A DNA stretch of 64,000 bases from Blastococcus capsensis (GTDB lineage Bacteria > Actinomycetota > Actinomycetes > Mycobacteriales > Geodermatophilaceae): positions 1 through 64,000 of the forward strand of contig NZ_JASNNW010000021.1 in assembly GCF_030165005.1 (NCBI RefSeq), in the 5' to 3' direction. Shown in pieces: positions 16,343 through 25,290 of this stretch (positions are counted from its first letter, which is position 1; each line of letters begins with the position of its first letter). Made by a program: the position numbers and the translations under genes. Under the pieces are notes generated by a model that was given only the letters and a program-made list of their open reading frames with translations, had not been told where the DNA came from and did no database searches.

Positions 16343-16526
16343 CCACCCGATCTCCGCCCCGCCCGTGCGGGTGACCCGCTACCGGGGGTTTCCACAGGCG
16401 CCGATGGACCGGAACGGACGCGTCCGTCTACGGTCTCGCGACGTCAGCCCGGCGTACCGCGACGGCCGGGGCCGCCCCCGGAGCCTCCGGGCGGCCACCG
16501 GGTGGGGACGGTCGGGAGGGAGTGCG

Positions 16527-19500
16527 GTGCGCGTCCAGCTGAGCGTCGGGCACGACGACGGCGCGTTGCTCGACGTCGCCGTCGACGTGGACGACGACCT
16601 CCCGCTCAGCCGGGTGACGGCGGAGCTGGCCCGGGTCACCGGCTCGCCGGCCGAGGGGATCTGGCTCGCCGGCCGCCGGCTGGACGACGACCAGCCGGTG
16701 GGGGAGAGCCCGCTGGTCGACGGCGCGGTGGTGCACCTGTCGTCGGCGGCGGCGGCGGTTGCCGCGCCGGCCGGTGCGCCGACCCGTGGCTGGCAGTTGC
16801 GGGTGCTCAGCGGTCCCAGCAGCGGCCTGGTCGCCGACCTGCCGATGGGGGACCACGAGCTCGGCCGCAGCAGCGGGTTCGGCTTCGCCGACCGTTCGAT
16901 GTCCCGGCGGCACGCCCTGCTGCGGGTCGGGGCCGACGGCGCCTCGGTGCGCGACCTCGGCTCGGCCAACGGCACGTTCCTGGAGGGCGAGCCGGTACCC
17001 GAGGACGGCGGCGTCGCGGTGGCACCGGGGCAGATCGTGCAGCTGGGCGACACCCAGCTGGTCGTCGGCCCGGCTCCCGCCCCGGATGCCGCGATCGAGC
17101 CGGCCGGCCCCGGCACCCGGGCGTTCGTCCGGGCGCCGCGGCTGCTGCCGTCCAACCGGGAGGTGCGCGTCCAGCTGCCGCAGGAGCCGAAGAGCAGGGA
17201 GCCCCGCCGGTTCCCGCTGGTGATGATCCTGGCGCCGCTGGTCATCGGCATCGTGCTGGCGCTCGTGCTGCGCTCGCCGCTGTACCTCGTGTTCGCCGTA
17301 GCCAGCCCGGTGCTGATGATCGGCAACACCGTGGCCGACCGCCGGCACAGCGCCCGCGAGGAGCGCCGGGCCCGGGAGGAGTACGAGCAGGAGCTCGCCC
17401 GGGCGCTGCAGCGGATCGAGACGGCCGTGGCCGAGGAGACCGCCCGCCGCCGCGCCGCCCATCCCGACCCGGCCACCGCGCTGCTCACCGCCGTCCTTCC
17501 CGGCCGGCGGTTGTGGGAGCGGCGCCGCACCGACCCCGACGCCCTCGACCTGCGCCTGGGCGCCGCCGATCTGCCCGCCCAGGTCGTGGTCGCCGACCGG
17601 TCCGGCCGCGACGAGCCGCCGGAGCAGCGCACCGTGCGGGCGGTCCCGGTCGTCGTCCCGTTGCGCGGAGCCGGTGTCGTGGGGCTCGCCGGGCCGGCCG
17701 AGCCGCTGGCCGGTCTGCTGCGCTGGGTCGTCCTGCAGCTGGCCGTGCACCACCCACCCCGCGACCTCGCACTGACCCTGCTGGCCCCCCGGCGACAGGC
17801 GGACTGGAACTGGGTGCGCTGGCTGCCGCACACCCGACCGGCCGACGGCGAGGGCCCGGTCGCCTTCGTGGGCAACGACTCCGAGACGGTGACCGCGCGG
17901 GTGGCCGAGCTGACCGCGCTGATCAAGGCCCGCCGGAACGCCGCGGCGTCGGGCGGTGGCCGGATCCAGCCGGAGTCGTTCCCCGCGCACGTGCTCGTCG
18001 CCCACGGCTTCCGGCCGCTGCGCGCCACCCCGGGCCTGGCCCAGGTGCTGCAGGACGGCCCGGCGGTCGGGGTCTACGCCGTGTGCGCCGACGAGGAGGA
18101 GCGGTTCCTGCCGGAGGCGGCCACCGCGACGGCGGTGTTCGACGCAGTCGAGGAGAACCAGCTGCTGGTGCGGCGCAGCGGCCACGACCCCGTCCCGGGC
18201 GTGCTCGCCGAGCCGGTGGGTGCGGAGCTGGCCGAGGCGGCGGCCCGGGCGCTGGCGCCGCTCCGCGACGTCAGCCAGGAGGACGACGACGCCGTCCTGC
18301 CCGACGGCGTGCGGCTGCTCGACGTCCTCGGCCTGGAGCCGCCGACGGTCGACGGGATCCGCGCGCGCTGGCAGCTGGAGGGGCGGACGACCCGGCTGGT
18401 GGTCGGCTCGGGGCTGCACGGGCCGTTCGTCCTCGACCTGCGCACCGACGGCCCGCACGGGCTGGTTGCCGGCACCACCGGAGCCGGCAAGTCGGAGCTG
18501 CTGCAGACGATGATCGCCTCGCTCGCGGTGGCCAACCGGCCGGACGCGCTCAACTTCGTGCTCGTCGACTACAAGGGCGGCAGCGCGTTCAAGGACTGCG
18601 TTCACCTGCCGCACACCGTCGGCATGGTCACCGACCTCGACGCCCACCTCGTGGAGCGGGCGCTCACCTCGCTCGGTGCGGAACTGAGGTACCGCGAGCA
18701 CCGGCTGGCGCGCGCCGGCGTGAAGGACATCGACGACTATCTCGAGCTGCAGGCGCGCGAGCCCGGACGTCCGCCGCTGCCCCGGCTGCTCATCGTCATC
18801 GACGAGTTCGCCTCGATGGCCCGCGAGCTGCCCGACTTCGTCGCCGGCCTGGTGAACATCGCCCAGCGCGGCCGGTCGCTGGGCATCCACCTGATCCTGG
18901 CCACCCAGCGGCCCAGCGGGGTCGTCTCACCGGAGATCCGCGCCAACACCAACCTGCGCATCTCGCTGCGGGTCACCGACGGCGCGGACAGCAGCGACGT
19001 GCTCGACGCCCCGGACGCCGCCCGCATCCCCAAGTCCGCGCCCGGTCGTGGCTTCGCCCGGCTCGGGCACGGCGCGCTGGTGCCGTTCCAGGCCGGCCGC
19101 ATCGGTGGGCGCCGCCCCGGGCAGGGCGCGGTGGCGGCGGCGGTTCCGTTCGTCGTCCCGCTGGGCTGGCACCAGGTGGGCTATGGGCCTCCACAGAGGC
19201 CCGCGACGGCGGCCCGCCGGTCCGACGTCGAGGTCACCGACCTGTCGGTGCTGGTGGAGGCGGTGCGCGGCGCGTCGGTGGCCGAGGACGTGCCGGCGCA
19301 GCGCAGCCCGTGGCTCGAGGCGCTGCCCACGCGCGTGCTGGTGGGCGATCTCGATGCCCCCGCCGCCGGCGTGGCCCGCCTGCCGTACGGCCTGCAGGAC
19401 CTGCCCGCGCTCCAGGAGCGGCGGGTGGCCGCCTTCGACCCGGCCACCGACGGGCACCTGCTGGTCATCGGCTCGCCGAAGAGCGGCCGGTCGCAGCTGC

Positions 19501-20894
19501 TCCGCACGCTGGCCGGCGCGGTCGGGGTGCACTGCGCGACCAGCGACGTCCACCTGTACGCGATCGACTGCGGCAACGGCGCGCTGCTCCCGCTCGCCGA
19601 CCTGCCGCAGTGCGGTGCGGTCGTTCCCCGCGCTCAGACCGAGCGGGCGGTGCGGCTCCTCGACCGGCTGAAGCGGGAGATGGAGCGCAGGCAGCAGGTG
19701 CTGGCCGAGGGCGGGTTCGCCGACATCACCGAGCAGCGGCGGTCGGCGCCGGCGCAGCAGCGGCTGCCGCACGTGCTGCTGCTGCTGGACCGCTGGGAGG
19801 GGTTCACCCCGACGCTCGGCGAGGTCGACGGCGGGCGGCTCACCGACATCCTCATGGCGATCGTCCGGGAAGGTGCCTCGGTCGGGATCTCCGTGGTGAT
19901 GACCGGCGACCGGTCGTTGGGCACCGCCCGGCTGTCGTCGCTGACCGACAACAAGCTGGTTCTGCGCCTGGCCGACCGGGGGGACTACCCGCTCGTCGGG
20001 GTTCCCGGCAAGCAGGTGCCCGGTCTGCTGCCGCCGGGGCGGGGGATCACCGTCGACGGCGCCGTCGAGACCCAGGTGGCGCTGCTGGCCGGCGACGACT
20101 CGGGCCAGGGGCAGGCGGCCGCGATCGCGGAGATCGCCAAGGCGGCACACGTGCGCGATGCGCTGGTGCCGCGGTCGGCCCGGCCCTTCCGGGTCGACGT
20201 GCTGCCCTCGCGCATCACCTTCGAGACGGCCTGGGAGATGCGGCCGGCCGACGCAGGTGCCGGCTTCGCGCTGGTCGGCGTCGGCGGCGACGAGCTGGTG
20301 GCCGTTGGCCCGGACCTGGTCCAGCGCGGTCCTGCCTTCGTCGTCGCCGGGCCGGCGCGCTCGGGCAGGAGCACGGTCCTCGCAGGGATGGCCGAGTCGC
20401 TGCTGCGGCAGGGCACGTCGATCGTCGTCTGCGCACCGAAGGCGTCACCGCTGCGGGCGTTCGCGGGCCGCCCGGGGGTGCTCGCGGTGGTCGAGGAGGT
20501 GTCCACCCCGGCCGACCGCTGGACGGAGCTGCTCACCGCCGATCCCGGCCGGCCGCTGGTGCTGCTCCTGGACGACGGCGACGTGCTGCGCGACTGCCCC
20601 GCCTCGGAGGTGTTCCGCGGGGTCGTGAAGGGCTACGCCGGCCCGGGACGCAGCCTGGTGCTGGCCGGGAACGCCGACAGCATCTGCACCGGCCTGTCCG
20701 GCTGGCAGGTGGACGCGAAGAAGGCGCGGCAGGGTGTGCTGCTGTCCCCACAGGGCAGCACCGACGGCGACCTGATCGGCCTGCGGGTGCCGCGCAGCGC
20801 CGTGGGTGGGCCGGTGCAGCCGGGGCGGGCCCTGCTGCACCTCGGGGACGGCGCGCTGCGCACCGTCGCCGTACCGAGCCCACCGGTCGGCTGA
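16527..20894 (+). CDS. eccC: FHA-domain FtsK/SpoIIIE ATPase, EccC/EssC type (type VII secretion motor)
   Basis: 1455 residues from GTG 16527, chosen for GGGAGGGAG just upstream. Residues 1-73 look like a ubiquitin-like (YukD) fold ending DGAVVHLS. An FHA domain spans about 100-180 with GDHELGRSSG, SMSRRHALL and DLGSANGTF. Two membrane helices lie at about 229-265. Three FtsK-type ATPase domains follow: P-loops GTTGAGKS (649-656), GSPKSGRS (982-989) and GPARSGRS (1275-1282). Only the first keeps the canonical Lys and a good Walker B (LLIVIDEFASM); the other two have Arg for Lys. N-terminal FHA plus tandem ATPases in one chain is the EssC layout rather than the split mycobacterial EccCa/Cb. No EccB, D, E or MycP genes are nearby. 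Confidence 0.88.
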   Translation: MRVQLSVGHDDGALLDVAVDVDDDLPLSRVTAELARVTGSPAEGIWLAGRRLDDDQPVGESPLVDGAVVHLSSAAAAVAAPAGAPTRGWQLRVLSGPSSGLVADLPMGDHELGRSSGFGFADRSMSRRHALLRVGADGASVRDLGSANGTFLEGEPVPEDGGVAVAPGQIVQLGDTQLVVGPAPAPDAAIEPAGPGTRAFVRAPRLLPSNREVRVQLPQEPKSREPRRFPLVMILAPLVIGIVLALVLRSPLYLVFAVASPVLMIGNTVADRRHSAREERRAREEYEQELARALQRIETAVAEETARRRAAHPDPATALLTAVLPGRRLWERRRTDPDALDLRLGAADLPAQVVVADRSGRDEPPEQRTVRAVPVVVPLRGAGVVGLAGPAEPLAGLLRWVVLQLAVHHPPRDLALTLLAPRRQADWNWVRWLPHTRPADGEGPVAFVGNDSETVTARVAELTALIKARRNAAASGGGRIQPESFPAHVLVAHGFRPLRATPGLAQVLQDGPAVGVYAVCADEEERFLPEAATATAVFDAVEENQLLVRRSGHDPVPGVLAEPVGAELAEAAARALAPLRDVSQEDDDAVLPDGVRLLDVLGLEPPTVDGIRARWQLEGRTTRLVVGSGLHGPFVLDLRTDGPHGLVAGTTGAGKSELLQTMIASLAVANRPDALNFVLVDYKGGSAFKDCVHLPHTVGMVTDLDAHLVERALTSLGAELRYREHRLARAGVKDIDDYLELQAREPGRPPLPRLLIVIDEFASMARELPDFVAGLVNIAQRGRSLGIHLILATQRPSGVVSPEIRANTNLRISLRVTDGADSSDVLDAPDAARIPKSAPGRGFARLGHGALVPFQAGRIGGRRPGQGAVAAAVPFVVPLGWHQVGYGPPQRPATAARRSDVEVTDLSVLVEAVRGASVAEDVPAQRSPWLEALPTRVLVGDLDAPAAGVARLPYGLQDLPALQERRVAAFDPATDGHLLVIGSPKSGRSQLLRTLAGAVGVHCATSDVHLYAIDCGNGALLPLADLPQCGAVVPRAQTERAVRLLDRLKREMERRQQVLAEGGFADITEQRRSAPAQQRLPHVLLLLDRWEGFTPTLGEVDGGRLTDILMAIVREGASVGISVVMTGDRSLGTARLSSLTDNKLVLRLADRGDYPLVGVPGKQVPGLLPPGRGITVDGAVETQVALLAGDDSGQGQAAAIAEIAKAAHVRDALVPRSARPFRVDVLPSRITFETAWEMRPADAGAGFALVGVGGDELVAVGPDLVQRGPAFVVAGPARSGRSTVLAGMAESLLRQGTSIVVCAPKASPLRAFAGRPGVLAVVEEVSTPADRWTELLTADPGRPLVLLLDDGDVLRDCPASEVFRGVVKGYAGPGRSLVLAGNADSICTGLSGWQVDAKKARQGVLLSPQGSTDGDLIGLRVPRSAVGGPVQPGRALLHLGDGALRTVAVPSPPVG

Positions 20895-20926
20895 TCCGCC
20901 GGGCGCGACGGGGCCCGACGCGACGG

Positions 20927-20953
20927 AGGCCGCCTCGCGCGGCGAGGCGGCCT
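20927..20953. terminator. Perfect 12-bp hairpin between eccC and the WXG100 gene
   Basis: AGGCCGCCTCGC at 20927-20938 and GCGAGGCGGCCT at 20942-20953 pair fully around a three-base loop. It sits between the two convergent genes. Confidence 0.85.
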
Positions 20954-20975
20954 GTCGTTCGAGCGGGGGAGGTGG

Positions 20976-21272
20976 TCAGCGACCGAGGGCGCCGGCCAGC
21001 TGGGTGTCGGCGTCGCGGAAGGTGGCGGCGGCCGTGTTCAGGTACTGGGCCATGCCGTCCAGCCCGCCGATCATGTTCTTCGCGCCGGTGTCGAACTCGT
21101 CGTAGGACGCCTGGAAACTGCGGCTGGAGCTGTCGGTGACGTACCCGTCGGAGACGAGCTGGTCGACGAGGCTCTTCAGCTGGCCGAGCATGCCGTCGAT
21201 CTCGGCGCGCCCGTTCATCAGCCGGCCGGCGGCGTCTTCCATCTGCTGGTAGGTGACGTTCACGTTCGCCAT
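20976..21272 (-). CDS. WXG100-superfamily (EsxA-like) protein lacking the Trp
   Basis: 98 residues from ATG 21272, the usual length for the family. Two long helices (about 5-40 and 50-90) are joined by the turn LVSDGYVTDSSSRSF where W-x-G is normally found. There is no tryptophan in the whole protein. The second helix contains SYDEF and ends with FRDADTQLAG. It lies convergent to the FHA-EccC gene, which is the main reason to call it a type VII substrate or partner. Family placement rests on length, helical-hairpin pattern and that neighbour. There is no second Esx gene next to it, so it may form a homodimer. Confidence 0.8.
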   Translation of the reverse strand: MANVNVTYQQMEDAAGRLMNGRAEIDGMLGQLKSLVDQLVSDGYVTDSSSRSFQASYDEFDTGAKNMIGGLDGMAQYLNTAAATFRDADTQLAGALGR

Positions 21273-21498
21273 GAGGATCCAATCGGGACGGCCCGGTCGC
21301 GGACACCGCACCGGGGAGCAGCGGGTCATCGGGACGGTAACGGCGGGAGGGACGCCGTGGGCCCGCTCTCCGTTGGCCTGTGGACAGAGCCCCGGGGTGG
21401 GGGCGGGAGGTCTGGGGTCGCGGCGGTCACGGGGTACCTGATTGGGTGCAGCTGAGGCTCCGGGCAGCGGAGTCCGGCGGATCCGGAGGTACGGCGCG

Positions 21499-21816
21499 AT
21501 GGTGCACAGGCTGGTGGTCAGCTACGGGACGCCCGAGGACCCCGCGGCGTTCGATGCCTACTACCGGGAGACCCACACCCCGCTGGCGCTCGAGCAGCCC
21601 GGGCTCGTCCGGCTGACCTTCGGGCACGGCAAGGCCATGGACCCGGCCCAGCCGGCGCCCTACCTCGTCGCGGAGCTCGACTTCGACTCCGAGGAGGCCA
21701 TGGGGCAGGCGCTGACGTCCCCGGAGGGGCGGGCGGCCGGCGCCGACCTCGCCAACTTCGCCACCGGTGGGGTCTCGTTCGTGCACTTCGACGTCCAGAC
21801 GGCGAGCCCGGCGTGA
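21499..21816 (+). CDS. EthD-family ferredoxin-like-fold protein
   Basis: 105 residues from ATG 21499 with GGAGG nine bases upstream. The pattern VHRLVVSYGTPEDPAAFDAYY then ETHTPLALEQPGLVRL matches EthD and related dimeric alpha-beta barrel proteins, with the conserved Tyr and His that contact small ligands. EthD proteins accompany oxidative degradation systems. The stop overlaps the start of the ThDP enzyme gene, so the two are co-translated; a helper role for that enzyme is inference. Confidence 0.83.
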   Translation: MVHRLVVSYGTPEDPAAFDAYYRETHTPLALEQPGLVRLTFGHGKAMDPAQPAPYLVAELDFDSEEAMGQALTSPEGRAAGADLANFATGGVSFVHFDVQTASPA

Positions 21817-23351
21817 ACGGCGCCCAGGCACTGATCCGCACCCTCGTCGACGCGGGTGTGGACGTCTGCTTCGCCAACCCCGGCACCTCCGAGATGCACT
21901 TCGTCGCCGCGCTGGACGACGTGCCGGAGATGCGCGGCGTGCTGACCCTCTTCGAGGGCGTCGCGACCGGTGCTGCCGACGGCTACGCGCGCATGGCCGG
22001 CCGGCCCGCCGCCACCCTGCTGCACCTGGGGCCGGGCATGGGCAACGGGCTGGCCAACCTGCACAACGCCCGCCGCGGGCGGGCCCCGATGGTGAACGTG
22101 GTGGGCGACCACGCCCGTTCGCACAAGCGCCTGGACGCTCCGCTGGAATCCGACATCGACGCCGTGGCCGGCACCTTCTCCGCCTGGGTGCGCCGCTCCT
22201 TGTCCCCGGCCGACGTGGCCGCGGACGCCGTCGACGCGGTGGCCGCGGTCTCCGGCGGGGGCATCGCGACGCTGATCCTCCCGGCGGACGTGTCGTGGGA
22301 GGACGGCGCCGCCGTCGCCGATCCCCGGCCGGTGCGACCGGCTCCGCGCGTGGCGCCGTCGGTGGTCGAGGAGGTCGCGGCCGTCCTGGCCGGCGGGGAG
22401 CCGACCGTGCTCTTCCTCGGTGGGAACGCCGTCGGCGAGGACGGTCTGCTGGCGGCCGGTCAGATCGCCGCAGGCACCGGCGTCCGGCTGATGACCGAGA
22501 CCTTCCCGGCGCGCGCGGCCCGGGGCGCCGGGCTGCCCGACGTCGCCCGGCTGCCCTACCCGCCCGAGGTCGCGATGAAGGCTCTGGCCGGGACCAGGCA
22601 CCTGGTGCTCGCCGGCGCCACGGCGCCGGTGCACTTCTTCGGCTACCCCGGGGTCCCCGGCCACCCGGTGCCCGAGGACTGCACCGTGCACGTGCTCAGC
22701 GAGCCGGGGGAGGACGGCGTCGCGGCGCTGCGGGCCCTGGCCGACCTGGCGGCCCCGGGCGCGGAGCCGCAGCTGCTCGAGGCGTCCCGCCCCGAGCTGC
22801 CCACGGGACCGCTGACGCCGCGGGCGATGTCGGCGGTCATCGGTGCGCTGCTGCCCGAGCGCGCGATCGTGGTCGACGAGGCGATCACCTCCGGCGTGGG
22901 GATCATGGAGCTGACCTCGGGGGCGCCCCGGCACGACTGGCTGGCGCTGACCGGCGGCGCGATCGGTGACGGGCTACCGATGGCGCTGGGCGCGGCGGTG
23001 GCCTGCCCCGACCGGCCGGTCCTGGGCATCCAGGCCGACGGCAGCGCCATGTACACGATCTCGGCGCTGTGGAGCTACGCCCGCGAGCAGGCCGACATCA
23101 CCACGATCATCTGCGACAACGGCTCCTACGCGATCCTCCAGCACGAGCTGTCCCGCGTGGGCGCGGCCGGCGACGGCGAGAAGGCGGCCAAGCTCCTGGA
23201 CATCAGCGGGCCGGGGCTGGACTTCGTCGCCCTGGCCCAGGGGATGGGCGTGCCGGCGACCCGGGCGATGACGGCCGAAGAGCTCGCCGACCAGCTGCGG
23301 GCGGCGCTGGCCGAGCCGGGGCCGCACCTGATCGACGCAGTCCTGCGCTGA
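21813..23351 (+). CDS. Thiamin-diphosphate-dependent enzyme (acetolactate synthase/benzoylformate decarboxylase family)
   Basis: 512 residues from GTG 21813, overlapping the EthD gene (GTGA). PYR domain with the activating Glu48 in LFEGVATGAADGYARMAG; a middle domain around 190-320; PP domain with TGGAIGDGLPMALGAAVA and the metal/ThDP motif QADGSAMY (GDGS-like, about 408) ending in the Asn of CDNGSYAIL (about 434). At 512 residues it is shorter than biosynthetic IlvB and lacks a following ilvN gene, so valine/isoleucine synthesis is unlikely. The likely chemistry is decarboxylation or carboligation of a 2-keto acid; the partner EthD gene suggests a catabolic role. Confidence 0.86.
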   Translation: MNGAQALIRTLVDAGVDVCFANPGTSEMHFVAALDDVPEMRGVLTLFEGVATGAADGYARMAGRPAATLLHLGPGMGNGLANLHNARRGRAPMVNVVGDHARSHKRLDAPLESDIDAVAGTFSAWVRRSLSPADVAADAVDAVAAVSGGGIATLILPADVSWEDGAAVADPRPVRPAPRVAPSVVEEVAAVLAGGEPTVLFLGGNAVGEDGLLAAGQIAAGTGVRLMTETFPARAARGAGLPDVARLPYPPEVAMKALAGTRHLVLAGATAPVHFFGYPGVPGHPVPEDCTVHVLSEPGEDGVAALRALADLAAPGAEPQLLEASRPELPTGPLTPRAMSAVIGALLPERAIVVDEAITSGVGIMELTSGAPRHDWLALTGGAIGDGLPMALGAAVACPDRPVLGIQADGSAMYTISALWSYAREQADITTIICDNGSYAILQHELSRVGAAGDGEKAAKLLDISGPGLDFVALAQGMGVPATRAMTAEELADQLRAALAEPGPHLIDAVLR

Positions 23352-23459
23352 GGCGGCGTCCGGGAGGGACACCCCGGGCAGTGGCCGCTTGCTCACGTGA
23401 GGTACACAGGAGTCACCTCGCTGTGAGGAGCACCACAGCCACGACGAAGGAGTCGCGTC

Positions 23460-24962
23460 TTGTCCCTGCACCGCAACCGGTTGGTCCCCCTCGCTGTCGC
23501 CGCAGGAGTGGGGATGGGTGCGTTCGTCGCCGGCGGGCCGGCCCTGGCAGGTCCACCGTCGTCCGTCCAGCCGCCTGGCGAGGCAGCCGGCCACGAGGCG
23601 GCGAACCCGAACTGGCAGCCGGTCCAGGAGTCCCCGCGGGAGCCGCTGTTCAAGAAGGACTGGACGATCGCCGACCCGAAGTTCGACTACCGCGGCGAGA
23701 CCGCGGGGCAGGAGTTCGTGCCGCTGACCGACGAGGACGGCAACGCGATCAGCAAGGTCCTCTACGGGATCCACCAGGGGGCGGCCTACCGCATCGAGGT
23801 GCCGCTGGACTGGAGCGGTGACGTCGTCTTCTGGGAGCACGGCTACCGCGGCACGGGGACGACGCTCTACGTCAGCGACCCGAGCTACGACCTGCGCCAG
23901 ACCTACATCGAAAACGGGTACGCCTGGGCCGCGTCGTCCTACAGCGCGAACCGGTACGACATCGAGGCCGGCGTGCGGTCCACCGAGCAGCTCGCCGAAC
24001 TCTTCGACCGGGAGGTGGGCAAGGCCGACCAGCGCTACCTGCAGGGCGTCTCGATGGGCGGCCACGTGATCGGCGAGCTGATCGAGCGCAACCGGGGCGT
24101 CGAGTGGGCCGGCGCCGCGCCGATGTGCGGCGTGATGGGTGACCGCGAGCTCTACGACTTCTTCCTCGACTACAACCTGCTGGCGCAGGCGCTGGCCGGG
24201 GTGGACGGCTATCCGCTGCCGAACCAGGCGGAGTACTTTGGCCAGGTCGTGCCGGAGATCAAGGCTGCGCTGGGAACCCCCACGACGAAGAGCCCGGAGT
24301 ATTCGGGCCTCACTGAGAAGGGCGAGGTCTTCCGCGACCTGATCACGGCGATCTCCGGCGGCGAGCGCCCCGGGGACGACGAGGCGTTCGGCTACTGGGA
24401 GGGGCAGAACTTCGTCTACGGCGTCGTGACCACAGACCCGGGCGGCCTGGACGGAGTGGCCCCGGGGCCGGTCTGGTCGAACGTCGACACCGACTACCCG
24501 GTCGACTACACGTTCGAGAACGGCACGACCCTCGACGAGGCGGTGGAGCGCGTCGCCCCGGCGCACCAGGCCCGGCGCAGCGGCCCGTCGGCGTACGTCC
24601 CGGACATCACCGGCGACATCGACGTGCCGGTGCTGTCCATCCACAACCTCGGCGACTACTACGTCCCGTTCTCGATGGAGCAGTACTACGCCGCTGACGT
24701 GCTGGCGCAGGGCAACGAGGACCTCCTGGTGCAGCGAGCCATCCGGGCCGCCGGTCACTGCGAGTTCACCCCCGCGGAGGCTGCCGACCAGTTCCTCGAC
24801 CTCGTGGAGTGGGTGGAGGACGGGGTGGAGCCCGAGGGTGCCTCGGTGCTCGACGCTGACGTGGTCGCCGCTCCCAGCTACGGCTGCGAGTTCACCTCGA
24901 CCGGAGCCGGCGGTACGCGCGGCTTCTACGACGACTGCTCGAAGCTGGGCGAGGCCGACTGA
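23460..24962 (+). CDS. Secreted alpha/beta hydrolase
   Basis: 500 residues from TTG 23460. The start is decided by AAGGAG seven bases upstream; no better start exists. A Sec signal peptide covers residues 1-30 (RNR, then a hydrophobic core ending AGGPALA). The hydrolase core has VVFWEHGYRGTG as oxyanion strand, the nucleophile elbow GVSMGGH with Ser198, an acid candidate Asp399 in HNLGDYYVPF, and His433 in AAGHCEF. Several Cys residues (MCGVMG, YGCEF, DDCS) could form extracellular disulfides. The size and lid region resemble tannase/feruloyl-esterase-like enzymes, but the substrate is unknown. A strong terminator follows. Confidence 0.8.
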   Translation: MSLHRNRLVPLAVAAGVGMGAFVAGGPALAGPPSSVQPPGEAAGHEAANPNWQPVQESPREPLFKKDWTIADPKFDYRGETAGQEFVPLTDEDGNAISKVLYGIHQGAAYRIEVPLDWSGDVVFWEHGYRGTGTTLYVSDPSYDLRQTYIENGYAWAASSYSANRYDIEAGVRSTEQLAELFDREVGKADQRYLQGVSMGGHVIGELIERNRGVEWAGAAPMCGVMGDRELYDFFLDYNLLAQALAGVDGYPLPNQAEYFGQVVPEIKAALGTPTTKSPEYSGLTEKGEVFRDLITAISGGERPGDDEAFGYWEGQNFVYGVVTTDPGGLDGVAPGPVWSNVDTDYPVDYTFENGTTLDEAVERVAPAHQARRSGPSAYVPDITGDIDVPVLSIHNLGDYYVPFSMEQYYAADVLAQGNEDLLVQRAIRAAGHCEFTPAEAADQFLDLVEWVEDGVEPEGASVLDADVVAAPSYGCEFTSTGAGGTRGFYDDCSKLGEAD

Positions 24963-24979
24963 CCGAGCGCTCGCCAGAC

Positions 24980-25017
24980 AGAGGGCCCTCCTTCCCCACC
25001 GGGAGGGAGGGCCCTCT
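24980..25017. terminator. Hairpin terminator between convergent genes
   Basis: AGAGGGCCCTCC at 24980-24991 pairs perfectly with GGAGGGCCCTCT at 25006-25017 around a 14-base loop. It serves the secreted hydrolase gene and the small basic gene on the opposite strand. Confidence 0.85.
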
Positions 25018-25021
25018 GATG

Positions 25022-25159
25022 TCAGTGCTTCTTGCCGTGGGTCAGGTTCTCCATCTGGGACGTCGTGTCGACCTTGGCCTTGCGGTCGATCCGCTTCTCC
25101 TTGATCGACTTGCCGCTGGCCTTCTTGGTCATCGACTGTCGCGGGGACTTGTCACCCAT
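25022..25159 (-). CDS. Small highly basic protein, 45 residues
   Basis: ATG 25159 to TGA 25024-25022 encodes 45 residues with a good GAGGGAG nine bases upstream. The protein begins MGDKSPRQSMTKKASGKSIK and ends THGKKH; about one third of residues are Lys or Arg, no Cys or Trp. GC3 is high throughout and the gene has its own terminator, so I consider it real although it is below common length cut-offs. Very similar small proteins starting MGDKSPR are, as I recall, widespread in actinobacteria and unstudied. Charge suggests contact with nucleic acid or ribosome, which is inference. Confidence 0.72.
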   Translation of the reverse strand: MGDKSPRQSMTKKASGKSIKEKRIDRKAKVDTTSQMENLTHGKKH

Positions 25160-25276
25160 GGTGCGCGCTCCCTCATCGGGAGCCTGGACGGCTCCGTGCG
25201 GCGCACGCTACGCCTGCCCGGGGCCCGCCGGTGGCCGTCCGACCGGCCCGGGTGACCGGCCTCCGACGGCGCTGCC

Positions 25277-25282
25277 TAGATT
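25277..25282 (+). promoter_or_regulatory. -10 box of the MFS gene (leaderless)
   Basis: TAGATT, a near-consensus -10, ends eight bases before GTG 25291. An in-frame GTG at 25285 would lie upstream of the expected transcription start, which is why 25291 is preferred. Confidence 0.5.
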
Positions 25283-25290
25283 GCGTGGCA

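Noticed and set aside
16365-16526. Longer N-terminus for the EccC-like ATPase
   Set aside because: The extra 54 residues are Arg-rich with poor pattern, and GTG 16527 has a strong ribosome-binding site.
22974-24758. Long minus-strand frame of about 594 residues opposite the ThDP enzyme and secreted hydrolase
   Set aside because: It spans the junction of two well-supported plus-strand genes and shows no motifs; shadow frame.
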